This document shows, one piece after another, positions 25,750 to 34,770 of a stretch of DNA of 56,878 bases (the first letter of the stretch is position 1; every line of letters begins with the position of its first letter). The notes below the pieces were generated by a model, which was not told the DNA's origin, did no database searches, and worked only from the letters and a program-made list of their open reading frames with translations. The DNA comes from Tepidanaerobacter sp. DTU063 (GTDB lineage: Bacteria; Bacillota; Thermosediminibacteria; Thermosediminibacterales; Tepidanaerobacteraceae): NCBI GenBank assembly GCA_001512695.1, contig LFSJ01000067.1, positions 44,640 to 101,517 on the forward strand, in the 5' to 3' direction. Both the position numbers and the translations under genes were made by a program.

Positions 25750-26688
25750 TTATTCGGTCATCTGGTTTACAAAATTGCGAACTACTTCAACTGAACGGGG
25801 ATGCCTGAGAATTACCGCATTGGCACCGGCTGCGAGAACTCCAACTGCAGTGGAAATCTCCATGCCGACGCCCCTGTCTTCCTGGCTGCCCCATTCGGGC
25901 GCATCGTCTTCCGTGGCGATAGATTCCTTTACCTTCCAGCTTTCAAAGGATACGGGTAAAATCATTGGCACCTGCAGGGTGCTGTCATTTTGCTGGAGAG
26001 CTGCGAGTCTTATCCTGTCCATAGTGGTAACTACGTACTCAAAGCCATATCCCACCGCCGAACATCCGGGATCCATGACCATTCTATCCGGCTGGATGCC
26101 AAGCTGGGTGATTAGTATGTTTAGCTGCTTTGCAAGGTTTAGGTCGACGGAGGATTCGGCAGCGACTATGTTGCCATAGGCAAGGCCAACCGCCGCTCCC
26201 ACTTCTTTATAATTGGATTCTACAGCAGACAGGAATACGAAGTTTTTATTGGCCAATGCTTCAGCGACTTTTGTAAAGACTTTGGCGGTCTTTTCGCTGT
26301 TTTGACAGCCCGCAATAACCAGGGGTACATTGACATTGTCGGCTACATTTTTCGCAACCTCGGCGCATTCTTCCGGTGACCTATCAAGGCCGTCAGGATT
26401 TGCACCTTCAAACTTCAGGCATATAAAATCGGGATTGTAGTTTTCTATGCAAAACTTGGCCCATTTTACCGGGTCATCGACCACATCTTTGAAAATGTTT
26501 AGCACAGCTTCAGGCCAGGATTCTGGATATACATCCCATATTTCCATGCCGATGGCCGGTTTGTTTCCGATATCGCCGTCAAAGCTGTAAAAGGGAAGGA
26601 CCGATTCGCCGCCTATTTTTAGGTCGGTTCCAATTGTAACTTCATTGATTTTGCCAGAATACTTTTGTGTTGGCATTTTATAAGCCAT
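25750..26688 (-). CDS. acsD: Corrinoid iron-sulfur protein small subunit (delta)
   Basis: AcsD pairs with AcsC to hold the corrinoid cofactor. The 312-residue TIM-barrel protein shows IGMEIWDVYPESWPE, FICLKFEGANPDGLDRSPEE and MDPGCSAVGYGFEYVVTTMD, all characteristic. It follows the AcsF-like ATPase gene by ~35 bp and is co-directional with the whole cluster. Confidence 0.96.
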   Translation of the reverse strand: MAYKMPTQKYSGKINEVTIGTDLKIGGESVLPFYSFDGDIGNKPAIGMEIWDVYPESWPEAVLNIFKDVVDDPVKWAKFCIENYNPDFICLKFEGANPDGLDRSPEECAEVAKNVADNVNVPLVIAGCQNSEKTAKVFTKVAEALANKNFVFLSAVESNYKEVGAAVGLAYGNIVAAESSVDLNLAKQLNILITQLGIQPDRMVMDPGCSAVGYGFEYVVTTMDRIRLAALQQNDSTLQVPMILPVSFESWKVKESIATEDDAPEWGSQEDRGVGMEISTAVGVLAAGANAVILRHPRSVEVVRNFVNQMTE

Positions 26689-26723
26689 AGTATCTCCTCC
26701 AATTATTTATTGACATATGGGCT

Positions 26724-27503
26724 TTAAGCCTTTATATGGGAAATTAACACCTCGTCAAAAATTTGCCTTGCGGCATTTACTGCCACGGAGTCTTTGGGCA
26801 GCTTGACAAGGGGTATGCCCTTGTTGTCATACTCGAAGACTTTCGCGTCAAGGGGAACAGTGCCGGCTAATTTTAAGCCGTAGCCTTCTATAGCTGCCTT
26901 TATGTCATCGGACAGCCCTTCGTCAGGGACCCGGTTTACTATGAGGTAAAGTTCCTTCACATCTAGCTTTAATTCTTCGATGAGCTGCTTCACTCTAGCC
27001 GCCGCCTGGATTCCACGCTTGGAGCATTCGCTCACTGCAAACATTATGTCCACGTTCTTGGTGGTTCGCCGGCTCAGGTGCTCAAGGCCTGCTTCATTGT
27101 CGATGACTAATACTTTGTAGTTGTCTGAGAGCCTGTCGGTTGCTTCTCTCAAAATGCCGTTGGCAAAGCAGTAGCAACCTTCTCCTTCCGGCCTCCCCAT
27201 GACCAATAAGTCAAATCCCTTGCCTTCAATTATGGCCTGCTGGAGTTTGTAATTAATATAGTCAGTTTTGCTCATGCCACCCGGCAAATTCCCGTCGCGA
27301 TTCTTTATGCTCACATCTTCTCTGATATCTGCCAAGGTTATCTCGATGTCTTCACCTAAGACTTCATTTAAATTGGCATTGGGGTCTGCGTCAACCGCCA
27401 GGACCGGTGTTAAACTTTTTTCTACCAGGTAATCGATTAAAAAACCTGCCAGGGTGGTTTTGCCGGTTCCGCCTTTTCCGGCAACGGCTACAGTGTAAGC
27501 CAT
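26724..27503 (-). CDS. CooC/AcsF-type nickel-insertion ATPase
   Basis: This 259-residue P-loop ATPase belongs to the MinD/NifH-like CooC family. Motifs are VAVAGKGGTGKTTLAGFL (deviant Walker A), VLAVDADPNANLNEVLG and EGCYCFANGILRE, which holds the CxC used for metal binding in this family. It sits beside acsD/acsC/acsB and therefore probably matures acetyl-CoA synthase (AcsF role). A second family member beside cooS probably serves the CO dehydrogenase. Confidence 0.88.
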   Translation of the reverse strand: MAYTVAVAGKGGTGKTTLAGFLIDYLVEKSLTPVLAVDADPNANLNEVLGEDIEITLADIREDVSIKNRDGNLPGGMSKTDYINYKLQQAIIEGKGFDLLVMGRPEGEGCYCFANGILREATDRLSDNYKVLVIDNEAGLEHLSRRTTKNVDIMFAVSECSKRGIQAAARVKQLIEELKLDVKELYLIVNRVPDEGLSDDIKAAIEGYGLKLAGTVPLDAKVFEYDNKGIPLVKLPKDSVAVNAARQIFDEVLISHIKA

Positions 27504-27515
27504 ACTATCATCTCC

Positions 27516-28898
27516 TTATACTTTATGGGCTGATTTGCCGTTTACATCTTGAAGGGCTTCCATTACCGCTTCGCTTAATGTGGGATGTGAGTGAATGACT
27601 CTGCCGAGCTGCTCTGCTGTAAGTCCATATCTTACGCCTACTGCAAGTTCGTGGATGATATCCGTCGCATTGGGCCCGATGATTGAAGCTCCCAGTAATT
27701 TGTCTGTTTGCTCATCGACGATGACTTTAACCTTGCCGAAAAACTCTCCCATTGCCTGGGCTTTTCCGAGACCTCTAAAGGCAAAATCTCCTTTTTTAAT
27801 GCTGTAACCCTTGGCAACTGCTTCTTCTTCAGTAAGCCCCACTCCCGATACCTCGGGGTCTGTAAACACTCCTCTAGGGACCGCAGAGTAATCCATTTGG
27901 ATATTGTTTCCCATGATATTTTCCACAGCGCATTCTGCCTCGGCTGAGGCTAGGTGGGCAAGTTGTGCTCCTGGCACCACATCTCCGATTGCGTAAATTC
28001 CTTTCACATTTGTCTCCATATATTCATCGACAAGTATCCTGCCTCTATCAGTGGCAACTCCCAACTGCTCAAGGCCTATATCGGCAATATTGGCCTTGCG
28101 GCCGATAGCAACCAGCATTATATCTGCCTCGATTTCTTTCCCGTTATCGAGAATAGCCTTAACGCCGGTATCGGTTTTTTCGGCACTTTCAATCTTGGTC
28201 TTCAGCATTAGCTTTATCTTCTTGCGCTTCATCGCTTTTGCCATTTCACTGCCGATTTCCTTATCTTCCAGGGGCAGGGCATGATCCATCATTTCCACTA
28301 TGGTAATGGAAGTGCCCAGGTTGTTGAAAAACATTGCAAATTCGCATCCGATAACCCCGGCTCCAACAATGATCATGCTCTTTGGAATCTGCCTCAAATT
28401 TAGCGCTTCATCACTTGTAATAACCCTTTCGCCATCATAGGGGAAGATGGGAATTTGGGCAGGTGATGAGCCGGTGGCAATAATTATGGCATCCGCTTCA
28501 ACGTCCTCTTTGCTGCCATCTTCTTTAGTCACTTCAACTTTATTCCTGTCTGTTATTTTGCCTGTGCCTTTGACAAGCCTGACATTGTTTTTGTCGAGCA
28601 AAAACTCTATGCCCTGGACCAAGCGCTCCACTACTTTATCCTTCCGGTCCATTATGAAATCGATGTCGGGCCTGATATCACCATCTACTAAAATTCCAAA
28701 ATCCTTGGCCTGTCTTATCTTTGTCAAAACATCGCTTGATGCAAGGAGCGCCTTTGTTGGAATACAGCCCCTATTAAGACAGGTCCCTCCTACCGTGTCC
28801 TTTTCAATTAGTGTAACCTGAGCTCCCATTTTTGCCGCTTTGATGGCCCCCACGTATCCACCGGGGCCAGCACCTAATATTGCTATTCTTTTAGTCAC
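27516..28898 (-). CDS. lpdA: Dihydrolipoyl dehydrogenase
   Basis: This flavoprotein reoxidises dihydrolipoyl groups with NAD. The N-terminal KRIAILGAGPGGYVGAIKAA binds FAD. GGTCLNRGCIPTKALL holds the redox disulfide. SMIIVGAGVIGCEFAMFFNN is the NAD site. The C-terminal HSHPTLSEAVMEAL carries the catalytic His-Glu pair. The second of two adjacent GTG codons (28898), seven bases after AGGAGG, gives MTKRIAIL. The only lipoyl protein in the window is GcvH, a likely partner. There is no gap to metF (stop at 28917). Confidence 0.94.
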   Translation of the reverse strand: MTKRIAILGAGPGGYVGAIKAAKMGAQVTLIEKDTVGGTCLNRGCIPTKALLASSDVLTKIRQAKDFGILVDGDIRPDIDFIMDRKDKVVERLVQGIEFLLDKNNVRLVKGTGKITDRNKVEVTKEDGSKEDVEADAIIIATGSSPAQIPIFPYDGERVITSDEALNLRQIPKSMIIVGAGVIGCEFAMFFNNLGTSITIVEMMDHALPLEDKEIGSEMAKAMKRKKIKLMLKTKIESAEKTDTGVKAILDNGKEIEADIMLVAIGRKANIADIGLEQLGVATDRGRILVDEYMETNVKGIYAIGDVVPGAQLAHLASAEAECAVENIMGNNIQMDYSAVPRGVFTDPEVSGVGLTEEEAVAKGYSIKKGDFAFRGLGKAQAMGEFFGKVKVIVDEQTDKLLGASIIGPNATDIIHELAVGVRYGLTAEQLGRVIHSHPTLSEAVMEALQDVNGKSAHKV

Positions 28899-28916
28899 CA
28901 CCAAGCCTCCTGTCAT

Positions 28917-29789
28917 CTAGAATCCACACATGTCAAGAAGTGTGGGGACATTTTCCTCTGCCCCAATGGCCATGATGTGGACTCCGTCGCATATTTTCTC
29001 TTCTTTTATTTGTTCGATAAATTCAGCTGCGATATTTAGCCCTTCTTTTGTCTTGTCTTCAGCTTTTCTCATTCTCTCAATTATCTCATCAGGCACCTGG
29101 ATACCCGGAACGTTGTTGTTCATATATTTTGCCATACCGGCAGATTTTAGCGGTATGACTCCTACCAGCACTTTGGTGTTTAGATCCTTTATTTCGTCCA
29201 TGAAACTCCTAATGACATCTATATCATAAACAGCCTGGGTTTGGAAAAACTTCGCACCCGCCTGTATTTTTTTCTTCATCTTAATTATCTGCAGCTCTAA
29301 GGGATCGTATAAAGGTGTCACACTGGCTCCCAAGAAGTACTCGGGTGTCCCTGAAAGCTCATTGCCGTTTAAATCCTGTCCCTCCATAAGTTTTGTTGCC
29401 GCTTGAAGAATATTTACCGAATCCATGTCAAATACTCCGCGGGCATCCGGATGGTCCCCTATGCTGGGATGGTCTCCGGTCAGTGCCAATACATTTTTGA
29501 TGCCCAAAGCTGCCGCTGAAAGCAGCTCGCCCTGAATAGCTATGCGGTTTCTGTCCCTGCCGGTAATCTGCATAATCGGTTCCAGGCCCTCATCCAGCAG
29601 CATTTTTGCTCCTCCCAGGGAAGAAGCCCTCACTACGGCACTTTGAAAATCCGTGACATTTACTCCATCTACCCTTCCCTTGACCGCCCTGGCACACTCC
29701 CTAATGTGGCCAAAGTCAATGCCTTTTGGTGGAGCCATTTCAGCAGTGATAACAAAGTCTCCTCTTGCCAATTTTTCCTTCAGATTCAT
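28917..29789 (-). CDS. metF: 5,10-Methylenetetrahydrofolate reductase, catalytic subunit
   Basis: MetF reduces methylene-tetrahydrofolate to methyl-tetrahydrofolate in the methyl branch, or the reverse in acetate oxidation. The 290-residue TIM-barrel flavoprotein has FVITAEMAPPKGIDF with the catalytic Glu, NVLALTGDHPSIGDHPDARG and GAKFFQTQAVYDID. The C-terminus is the short type that works with MetV, encoded 12 bp upstream. The start follows TAGGAGGAAGG. Confidence 0.94.
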   Translation of the reverse strand: MNLKEKLARGDFVITAEMAPPKGIDFGHIRECARAVKGRVDGVNVTDFQSAVVRASSLGGAKMLLDEGLEPIMQITGRDRNRIAIQGELLSAAALGIKNVLALTGDHPSIGDHPDARGVFDMDSVNILQAATKLMEGQDLNGNELSGTPEYFLGASVTPLYDPLELQIIKMKKKIQAGAKFFQTQAVYDIDVIRSFMDEIKDLNTKVLVGVIPLKSAGMAKYMNNNVPGIQVPDEIIERMRKAEDKTKEGLNIAAEFIEQIKEEKICDGVHIMAIGAEENVPTLLDMCGF

Positions 29790-29801
29790 CCGACCTTCCT
29801 C

Positions 29802-30449
29802 CTATCTACCGACGACATACTTTCTGGGATGTGCCGCCTTGCTGTAATCCTTGGGGCCCTTTATCTCCAGCAGTGTGTCAAGCATATCTTGTTCTTTCAG
29901 TCGGTTGTATATTAAAACCCATGCACAGTCATTGTCTGGATCCACCTCGCATTTGCCGTTTGTTGCTCCACCGCATGGGCCATTTAGCAAGCTCTTGGCG
30001 CACTTTGTTATGGGGCAAATGCCGGCAGTCCATCCAAGTTCGCACTGGCCGCAGGCTTTGCAAGCCTCGTGAAAATGGCCTATTCTCTCTACTTCACCTA
30101 TGAACAGGGTGTCATTGGCAGGGTATACCGGGATTTTCGCAAAAGCTGCCACCGTCTGGGCACCGTCTCCGCAGGCCATGCATAAAACCGCATCGGCACT
30201 TGCTAGTTCGACCTTTTGTTTTTTGAGAGTTGCTCTAACCTGCAATCTGTGACAGGACGGGTCTAAAACTGTGGTTCCGGTTACGGTTTTGCCGTGTTCT
30301 TCAAGCTTGTTTTTCATTTCATCGATCTGCTGCTGGCCACCTGTCATACAGGATGTGGCACACAAGCTGCAACCCGTTATGAAAATTTTATCTTTACCCT
30401 TCAAAAAATTTAGTATTTCCTCAAAAGGTTTTTGTTTGGATATAATCAT
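29802..30449 (-). CDS. metV: MetV, iron-sulfur/zinc partner of methylenetetrahydrofolate reductase
   Basis: MetV is the accessory subunit of the acetogen-type reductase. The 215-residue protein has many paired Cys: ITGCSLCATSCMTGG, ACKACGQCELGW, GICPITKCAKSLLNGPCGG and KCEVDPDNDCAW. These fit an Fe-S cluster and the zinc-type C-terminal domain of this family. It lies between folD and metF. No RnfC2, HdrABC or MvhD gene is nearby, so the electron donor for the reductase cannot be told from this window. Confidence 0.9.
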   Translation of the reverse strand: MIISKQKPFEEILNFLKGKDKIFITGCSLCATSCMTGGQQQIDEMKNKLEEHGKTVTGTTVLDPSCHRLQVRATLKKQKVELASADAVLCMACGDGAQTVAAFAKIPVYPANDTLFIGEVERIGHFHEACKACGQCELGWTAGICPITKCAKSLLNGPCGGATNGKCEVDPDNDCAWVLIYNRLKEQDMLDTLLEIKGPKDYSKAAHPRKYVVGR

Positions 30450-30461
30450 AAAATTTTCCTC

Positions 30462-31316
30462 CTATAGCCCCTCTTGTTGTTTAAATGCTTCGACTACGTG
30501 CTTGGCAAGTACCGTGGATGTTACAGAACCAACACCTCCGGGGACGGGAGTAATCTGGCCCGCGATTTCACTTACATCGTCAAAGTCCACATCGCCGCAG
30601 AGCTTCCCATTTTCATCAAAGTTAATTCCAACGTCTATTACAACTGCCCCTTCGCTAAGCATATCCCTTGTAACCATTCGAGCCTTTCCTGCCGCTGCAA
30701 TGAGTATCTCGGCTCTCTTGGCTTCACCGGCCAGGTCTTTGGTCCTGGTGTGGCATACTGTCACGGTAGCATGGCGCTTGAGTAGCATCATCGCCAAAGG
30801 CCTGCCTACAACCATGCTCCTTCCAATAACCACTGCCCTTTTACCCTTGATTTCGATTCCGTAATGGTCTAAAATCTCAATTACCGCTTGAGGTGTACAT
30901 GGAGGAAACCCATCGCTGTCGCCGCTCATCACTTTACTGACATTGATGGGATTAAAGCAGTCCACGTCCTTTTCAGGAGCTATTTTATACTTGACAACAT
31001 CTTCCGAAATCTGCTCCGGAAGCGGCCTCATAATGATAATACCGTGTATCTTTGAATCATTGTTCAACCTGTCAAGGACTTCCAAAAACTCATCCTGACT
31101 GATTTCTTCAGGAAGTTTTTCCACATGACAGTCTATGCCGATATCGGTGCACCGCTTAACGGCACCTTTGATGTACGATGCTGAATCGGGCCGATCTCCT
31201 GCCATCACTATGCAAAGGCTGGGAGCCTTGCCTGATTCCTTGAGCTTTTCAACTTCGGCCACAAGCTTTTCCTTTAACGATGCCGCTACTTCTTTGCCGC
31301 TGAGTATTTTAGTCAT
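30462..31316 (-). CDS. folD: Bifunctional methylenetetrahydrofolate dehydrogenase/cyclohydrolase FolD
   Basis: FolD interconverts formyl-, methenyl- and methylene-tetrahydrofolate. The start at ATG 31316 (after AAGGGGG) gives 284 residues. A longer open frame upstream overlaps fchA and has no good signal. Motifs are PSLCIVMAGDRPDSASYIKG with the catalytic Tyr-x-x-x-Lys, GIIIMRPLPEQI, DVDCFNPINVSKV and KRAVVIGRSMVVGRPLAMML for the cofactor. It follows fchA directly. Confidence 0.94.
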   Translation of the reverse strand: MTKILSGKEVAASLKEKLVAEVEKLKESGKAPSLCIVMAGDRPDSASYIKGAVKRCTDIGIDCHVEKLPEEISQDEFLEVLDRLNNDSKIHGIIIMRPLPEQISEDVVKYKIAPEKDVDCFNPINVSKVMSGDSDGFPPCTPQAVIEILDHYGIEIKGKRAVVIGRSMVVGRPLAMMLLKRHATVTVCHTRTKDLAGEAKRAEILIAAAGKARMVTRDMLSEGAVVIDVGINFDENGKLCGDVDFDDVSEIAGQITPVPGGVGSVTSTVLAKHVVEAFKQQEGL

Positions 31317-31329
31317 TTGCCAAACCCCC

Positions 31330-31959
31330 TTAATTTTTAAGCCGTTCTTCAACTTTTGCGTAAGTTTCATCGACAATCTTGATGCCCTCTTCCACCAAGG
31401 CATCCATTTCCTCGCTGACCTTTGAGACAAAGCTCTCATCTTTGATTCCGTTCAAATTTATTATTACATTCAGCTTTCCGCTAATTAAGGCAGCTTTCAA
31501 ACACAGCACTCCCACGCCCACGTCACTTAAAGCCATGATGGAACCTATTTCTCCAAGCCGTGCCTGAAGCTTAATAGCTTCCAAGGCCGCTTTGATAATG
31601 TCCATGGGCACGCTGCAGGCATGTTTTAACGCCTTTTCCATAGCCTCTTCCCGAGCAGCTTTTTCTTCATCCGTATTCTTTGGCATGCGGTATACCTTGG
31701 CCACTTCGCCAAAAACCTCGGCATCGCCGTCTACCATTGACAGTAAATCTTGCTGTAACTTTGTCGCCTTTTCCATGATCTCATAGACTTCTGCTTCCAC
31801 GTCTTTATACTTCTTTTTACCAACAGTTAAGTTGCCTACCATGTTGCCTAAGGCCATGCCTATGGCACCAACTAAGGCCGCAGCGCCTCCTCCTCCGGGG
31901 ACCGGTTCCTTAGAGGCCAAGACCTCTACAAAATCCTTACAGCTTTTTTCGATTAACAC
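31330..31959 (-). CDS. fchA: Methenyltetrahydrofolate cyclohydrolase / cyclodeaminase family (FchA)
   Basis: FchA converts formyl- to methenyl-tetrahydrofolate in the methyl branch. The 209-residue protein fits the formiminotransferase-cyclodeaminase fold: SKEPVPGGGGAAALVGAIGM, GNMVGNLTVGKKKY, GDAEVFGEVAKVYRMPK, and the helix with CLKAALISGKLNVIINLN. The GTG start at 31959 follows GGAGGG and overlaps the DUF166 gene by seven bases. Having both FchA and FolD is common in acetogens. Confidence 0.92.
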   Translation of the reverse strand: MLIEKSCKDFVEVLASKEPVPGGGGAAALVGAIGMALGNMVGNLTVGKKKYKDVEAEVYEIMEKATKLQQDLLSMVDGDAEVFGEVAKVYRMPKNTDEEKAAREEAMEKALKHACSVPMDIIKAALEAIKLQARLGEIGSIMALSDVGVGVLCLKAALISGKLNVIINLNGIKDESFVSKVSEEMDALVEEGIKIVDETYAKVEERLKN

Positions 31960-32777
31960 TGGCTTCCCTCCTCAGAGTTTTTTTGAGCATCCCTTGCCGC
32001 ATATAAGTTGATGTATGCCGCTAAGTGCATAGGCGAGTCGTTTATATCAGGGTCCATTTGACTGCTAGAAAGGCAAGGATAGGTATGCCACAACTTGTTG
32101 GCCGTATCGACTATGTCTTCCTTATTTAACCCTATGAGCCCCGAAGCTACATGATAGGTAGCTCCGCAGGGAGATGAACATTTAACATCTACATCTCTTA
32201 CATTCCCCTTGTTATCGGTTACAAGCCTGTATTGCGGTTTTCCTATCTTGAATTGATCTATGAAATTGTTTATATATTCAAACTTTCCTTTCGAAAGTGA
32301 ACAGAATGGCCGAGGGAAAGCATATTCTAGTCCTTTTTCTTCACACAGGCCCTTTAATTTATCAACCAGGGATGTAGTCAGCCAAGCCGGGTCTTCCCGA
32401 GGAACTACCACCGCTTTGCAGCCGGCATCCGAAACTCGCTTTATGAGTTCAATGAGTATGTCCGGATGCACACCTACGGCTACGAACACATCATGAGTTG
32501 GGATAGGTTCCTTTACATATGATTCGGCATCATCAATAAGTTCAGGGAGGACAGAGGGAAAAAGCATGATGCCTGCTAAATATTCCGTATAATCCAGCGG
32601 GAATCTTTGCCTGAATTCAAAGCAGGATTTAGTGCACAAGTGGGGATTGTATTTAAAGTTTGTAAGATGGGGTAAGAACTTTCGGGCAGCGAATTCTCCT
32701 CCGTATTTGACCTGAAAGAAGCCTGGCAGGTCCGGTGTGTCTTTGCTGGCTGCAATGAAAAGTTTTAGATGTTCCAC
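31953..32777 (-). CDS. DUF166 family protein in the WL cluster
   Basis: The family DUF166 (found in methanogens and acetogens) is unassigned biochemically. With the start at GTG 32777 (after AAAGGTGG) the protein is 274 residues. The open frame reaches 32933, but that part crosses a hairpin and has no signal. Features are KYGGEFAARKFLPHLTNF, DVFVAVGVHPDILIELI, AVVVPREDPAWL and several Cys (CTKSCFEF, VKCSSPCGATYHVA). Late in the protein, WHTYPCLSSSQMDPDI is notable. The Cys set suggests a metal or Fe-S site. It lies between fhs and fchA and overlaps fchA, so a role in C1-folate or WL cofactor metabolism is plausible. Confidence 0.72.
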   Translation of the reverse strand: MEHLKLFIAASKDTPDLPGFFQVKYGGEFAARKFLPHLTNFKYNPHLCTKSCFEFRQRFPLDYTEYLAGIMLFPSVLPELIDDAESYVKEPIPTHDVFVAVGVHPDILIELIKRVSDAGCKAVVVPREDPAWLTTSLVDKLKGLCEEKGLEYAFPRPFCSLSKGKFEYINNFIDQFKIGKPQYRLVTDNKGNVRDVDVKCSSPCGATYHVASGLIGLNKEDIVDTANKLWHTYPCLSSSQMDPDINDSPMHLAAYINLYAARDAQKNSEEGSQC

Positions 32778-32914
32778 GGGAAGACCACCTTTAAGTCTGT
32801 TTTGATTTGCCGAATAAAGATCAATTTGAACATTTTTACCGATAGTGATTGTTAGGTCTTTCTCATAATTATATACATGTCTAGACAATCTATAATATAA
32901 TAATATCTGTTTTT

Positions 32915-32954
32915 GGTCGTCATGTAAACCCATGAGCGGAATTACATGACGACC
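32915..32954 (-). other. Stable stem-loop between fhs and the DUF166 gene
   Basis: GGTCGTCATGTAA (32915-32927) and TTACATGACGACC (32942-32954) form a perfect 13-bp stem with a 14-base loop, 20 bp after the fhs stop. In the minus direction it is followed by AAAAACAG, so it is not an intrinsic terminator. It probably stabilises or marks processing of the fhs mRNA, or acts as an attenuation element. Confidence 0.55.
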
Positions 32955-32974
32955 TTTTGTTGGAACTTTAATTT

Positions 32975-34654
32975 CTAAAATAGTCCTGTTATTCTTCCGT
33001 TTGCATCTACATCAATGTTTTCTGCTGCCGGGCGTTTTGGAAGGCCGGGCATTGTCATAATATCACCGGTAAGCACTACGGCAAAGCCGGCACCGGCGGA
33101 TATTCTCACATTTCTTACATTTATCTTAAAGCCGGTGGGTCGACCCAACAGTTTGGGGTCATCGGTCAATGAATACTGGGTTTTTGCAACGCAGATGGGC
33201 ACATTCCTGAATCCCAATTCTTCCAAGGTTTTTATTTCTTTCAATGCTGCGGGCGCAAATTCTACTCCGTCTGCGCCGTATATTTCCTTGGCAATGGTAA
33301 TTATTTTATCTTTCAAACCCATGTCCAAGTCGTAGATGGGCCTATAGTTGTTTTTGCCTTCTTCGATGATTCTCACGACTTCTTTTGCAAGCTCAAGGCC
33401 ACCTTCGCCGCCCTTTGCCCAAACTTCGGACAGCACGGCATTTACGCCTAAGCGCTTGCACTCTTCCTGAACAAGGGCAAGTTCTTTCTCGGTATCAGTC
33501 GGGAACTGGTTAATGGCTACAACTGCCGGAATGCCGAATTTTTCCGTTACGTTCTCCACGTGTTTCAATAGGTTTGGTAATCCCTTCTTTAGTGCATCCA
33601 GGTTTTCCTCATTTAGATTTTCTTTACTGACTCCTCCATTATATTTCAATGCGCGAATAGTTGCAACTATCACAACTGCATCCGGTTTCAGGTCTGCCAT
33701 GCGACATTTTATATCCAAAAATTTTTCAGCACCTAAGTCTGCACCAAAACCTGCTTCCGTCACTACGTAATCCGCCAGCTTCATGGCCATTTTTGTGGCG
33801 ATGATGCTGTTGCAGCCGTGAGCGATATTGGCAAAAGGCCCTCCGTGTACGAATGCCGGCGTTCCCTCTAGGGTCTGCACCAGGTTAGGCTTGAAGGCGT
33901 CTTTAAGCAGTGCCGCCATAGCGCCATGGGCTTTCAATTGCCCTGCTGTAACGGGTTTGCCGTCATACGTATAACCTACGATTATTCGTGCAAGGCGATT
34001 TTTCAAGTCTTCAATATCGCTGGCCAGGCAAAATACTGCCATTATTTCCGAAGCTACAGTTATGTCATACCCGTCTTCCCTGGGCACTCCGTTGGCTTTT
34101 CCGCCAAGGCCGTCTACCACGAACCTCAGCTGGCGGTCATTCATGTCCACACATCTCTTCCAGGTAATGCGGCGGGGATCGATGTTTAGCTCATTTCCCT
34201 GGTAAATGTGGTTGTCAACCATGGCCGCCAAGAGATTGTTGGCTGCACCTATAGCATGGAAATCCCCCGTAAAATGAAGGTTTATGTCTTCCATGGGAAC
34301 TACCTGGGCATAGCCGCCCCCTGCTGCGCCGCCTTTTACTCCAAAGACGGGGCCAAGCGAAGGTTCTCTAAGGGCAATCATGGCATTTTTACCAAGCTTT
34401 CTTAATGCATCGCCTAAGCCGACGGTAGTGGTGGTTTTGCCTTCTCCGGCAGGTGTAGGATTGATAGCCGTCGTCAATATGAGCTTGGCATCTTGCTTGT
34501 CCTTGTACCGCTCTAGCAGGTTGTAGTCGATTTTGGCCTTGTATCTGCCGTAGTATTCCAGGTCGTCTTCAGTTAGGCCAATTTTAGCGGCTACATCCTT
34601 GATGTGCTCTAATTTAGCTTCTTGGGCAATTTCAATGTCGCTCTTAAAAGCCAT
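32975..34654 (-). CDS. fhs: Formate-tetrahydrofolate ligase
   Basis: The enzyme activates formate with ATP to 10-formyl-tetrahydrofolate (or makes ATP in reverse during acetate oxidation). The 559-residue length is normal. Motifs are [20 protein letters not shown] (phosphate loop), [24 protein letters not shown]-like [20 protein letters not shown] and [16 protein letters not shown]. It has its own 116-bp leader after cooC. Confidence 0.97.
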   Translation of the reverse strand: MAFKSDIEIAQEAKLEHIKDVAAKIGLTEDDLEYYGRYKAKIDYNLLERYKDKQDAKLILTTAINPTPAGEGKTTTTVGLGDALRKLGKNAMIALREPSLGPVFGVKGGAAGGGYAQVVPMEDINLHFTGDFHAIGAANNLLAAMVDNHIYQGNELNIDPRRITWKRCVDMNDRQLRFVVDGLGGKANGVPREDGYDITVASEIMAVFCLASDIEDLKNRLARIIVGYTYDGKPVTAGQLKAHGAMAALLKDAFKPNLVQTLEGTPAFVHGGPFANIAHGCNSIIATKMAMKLADYVVTEAGFGADLGAEKFLDIKCRMADLKPDAVVIVATIRALKYNGGVSKENLNEENLDALKKGLPNLLKHVENVTEKFGIPAVVAINQFPTDTEKELALVQEECKRLGVNAVLSEVWAKGGEGGLELAKEVVRIIEEGKNNYRPIYDLDMGLKDKIITIAKEIYGADGVEFAPAALKEIKTLEELGFRNVPICVAKTQYSLTDDPKLLGRPTGFKINVRNVRISAGAGFAVVLTGDIMTMPGLPKRPAAENIDVDANGRITGLF

Positions 34655-34770
34655 TTTTCTTCCTCCCTTGAATATATTTGCTGTTTTTTAAAAGTAGCTC
34701 TGATAGAAGATGAGGGTGGATTTCTAAGGAGCTGATTTGCCATTCTTCTGTCCAGAGCTTTGTGCCAAAA

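Noticed and set aside
32778-32933. N-terminal extension of the DUF166 protein
   Set aside because: It runs into a 13-bp stem-loop and has no ribosome binding site. AAAGGTGG precedes the GTG at 32777.
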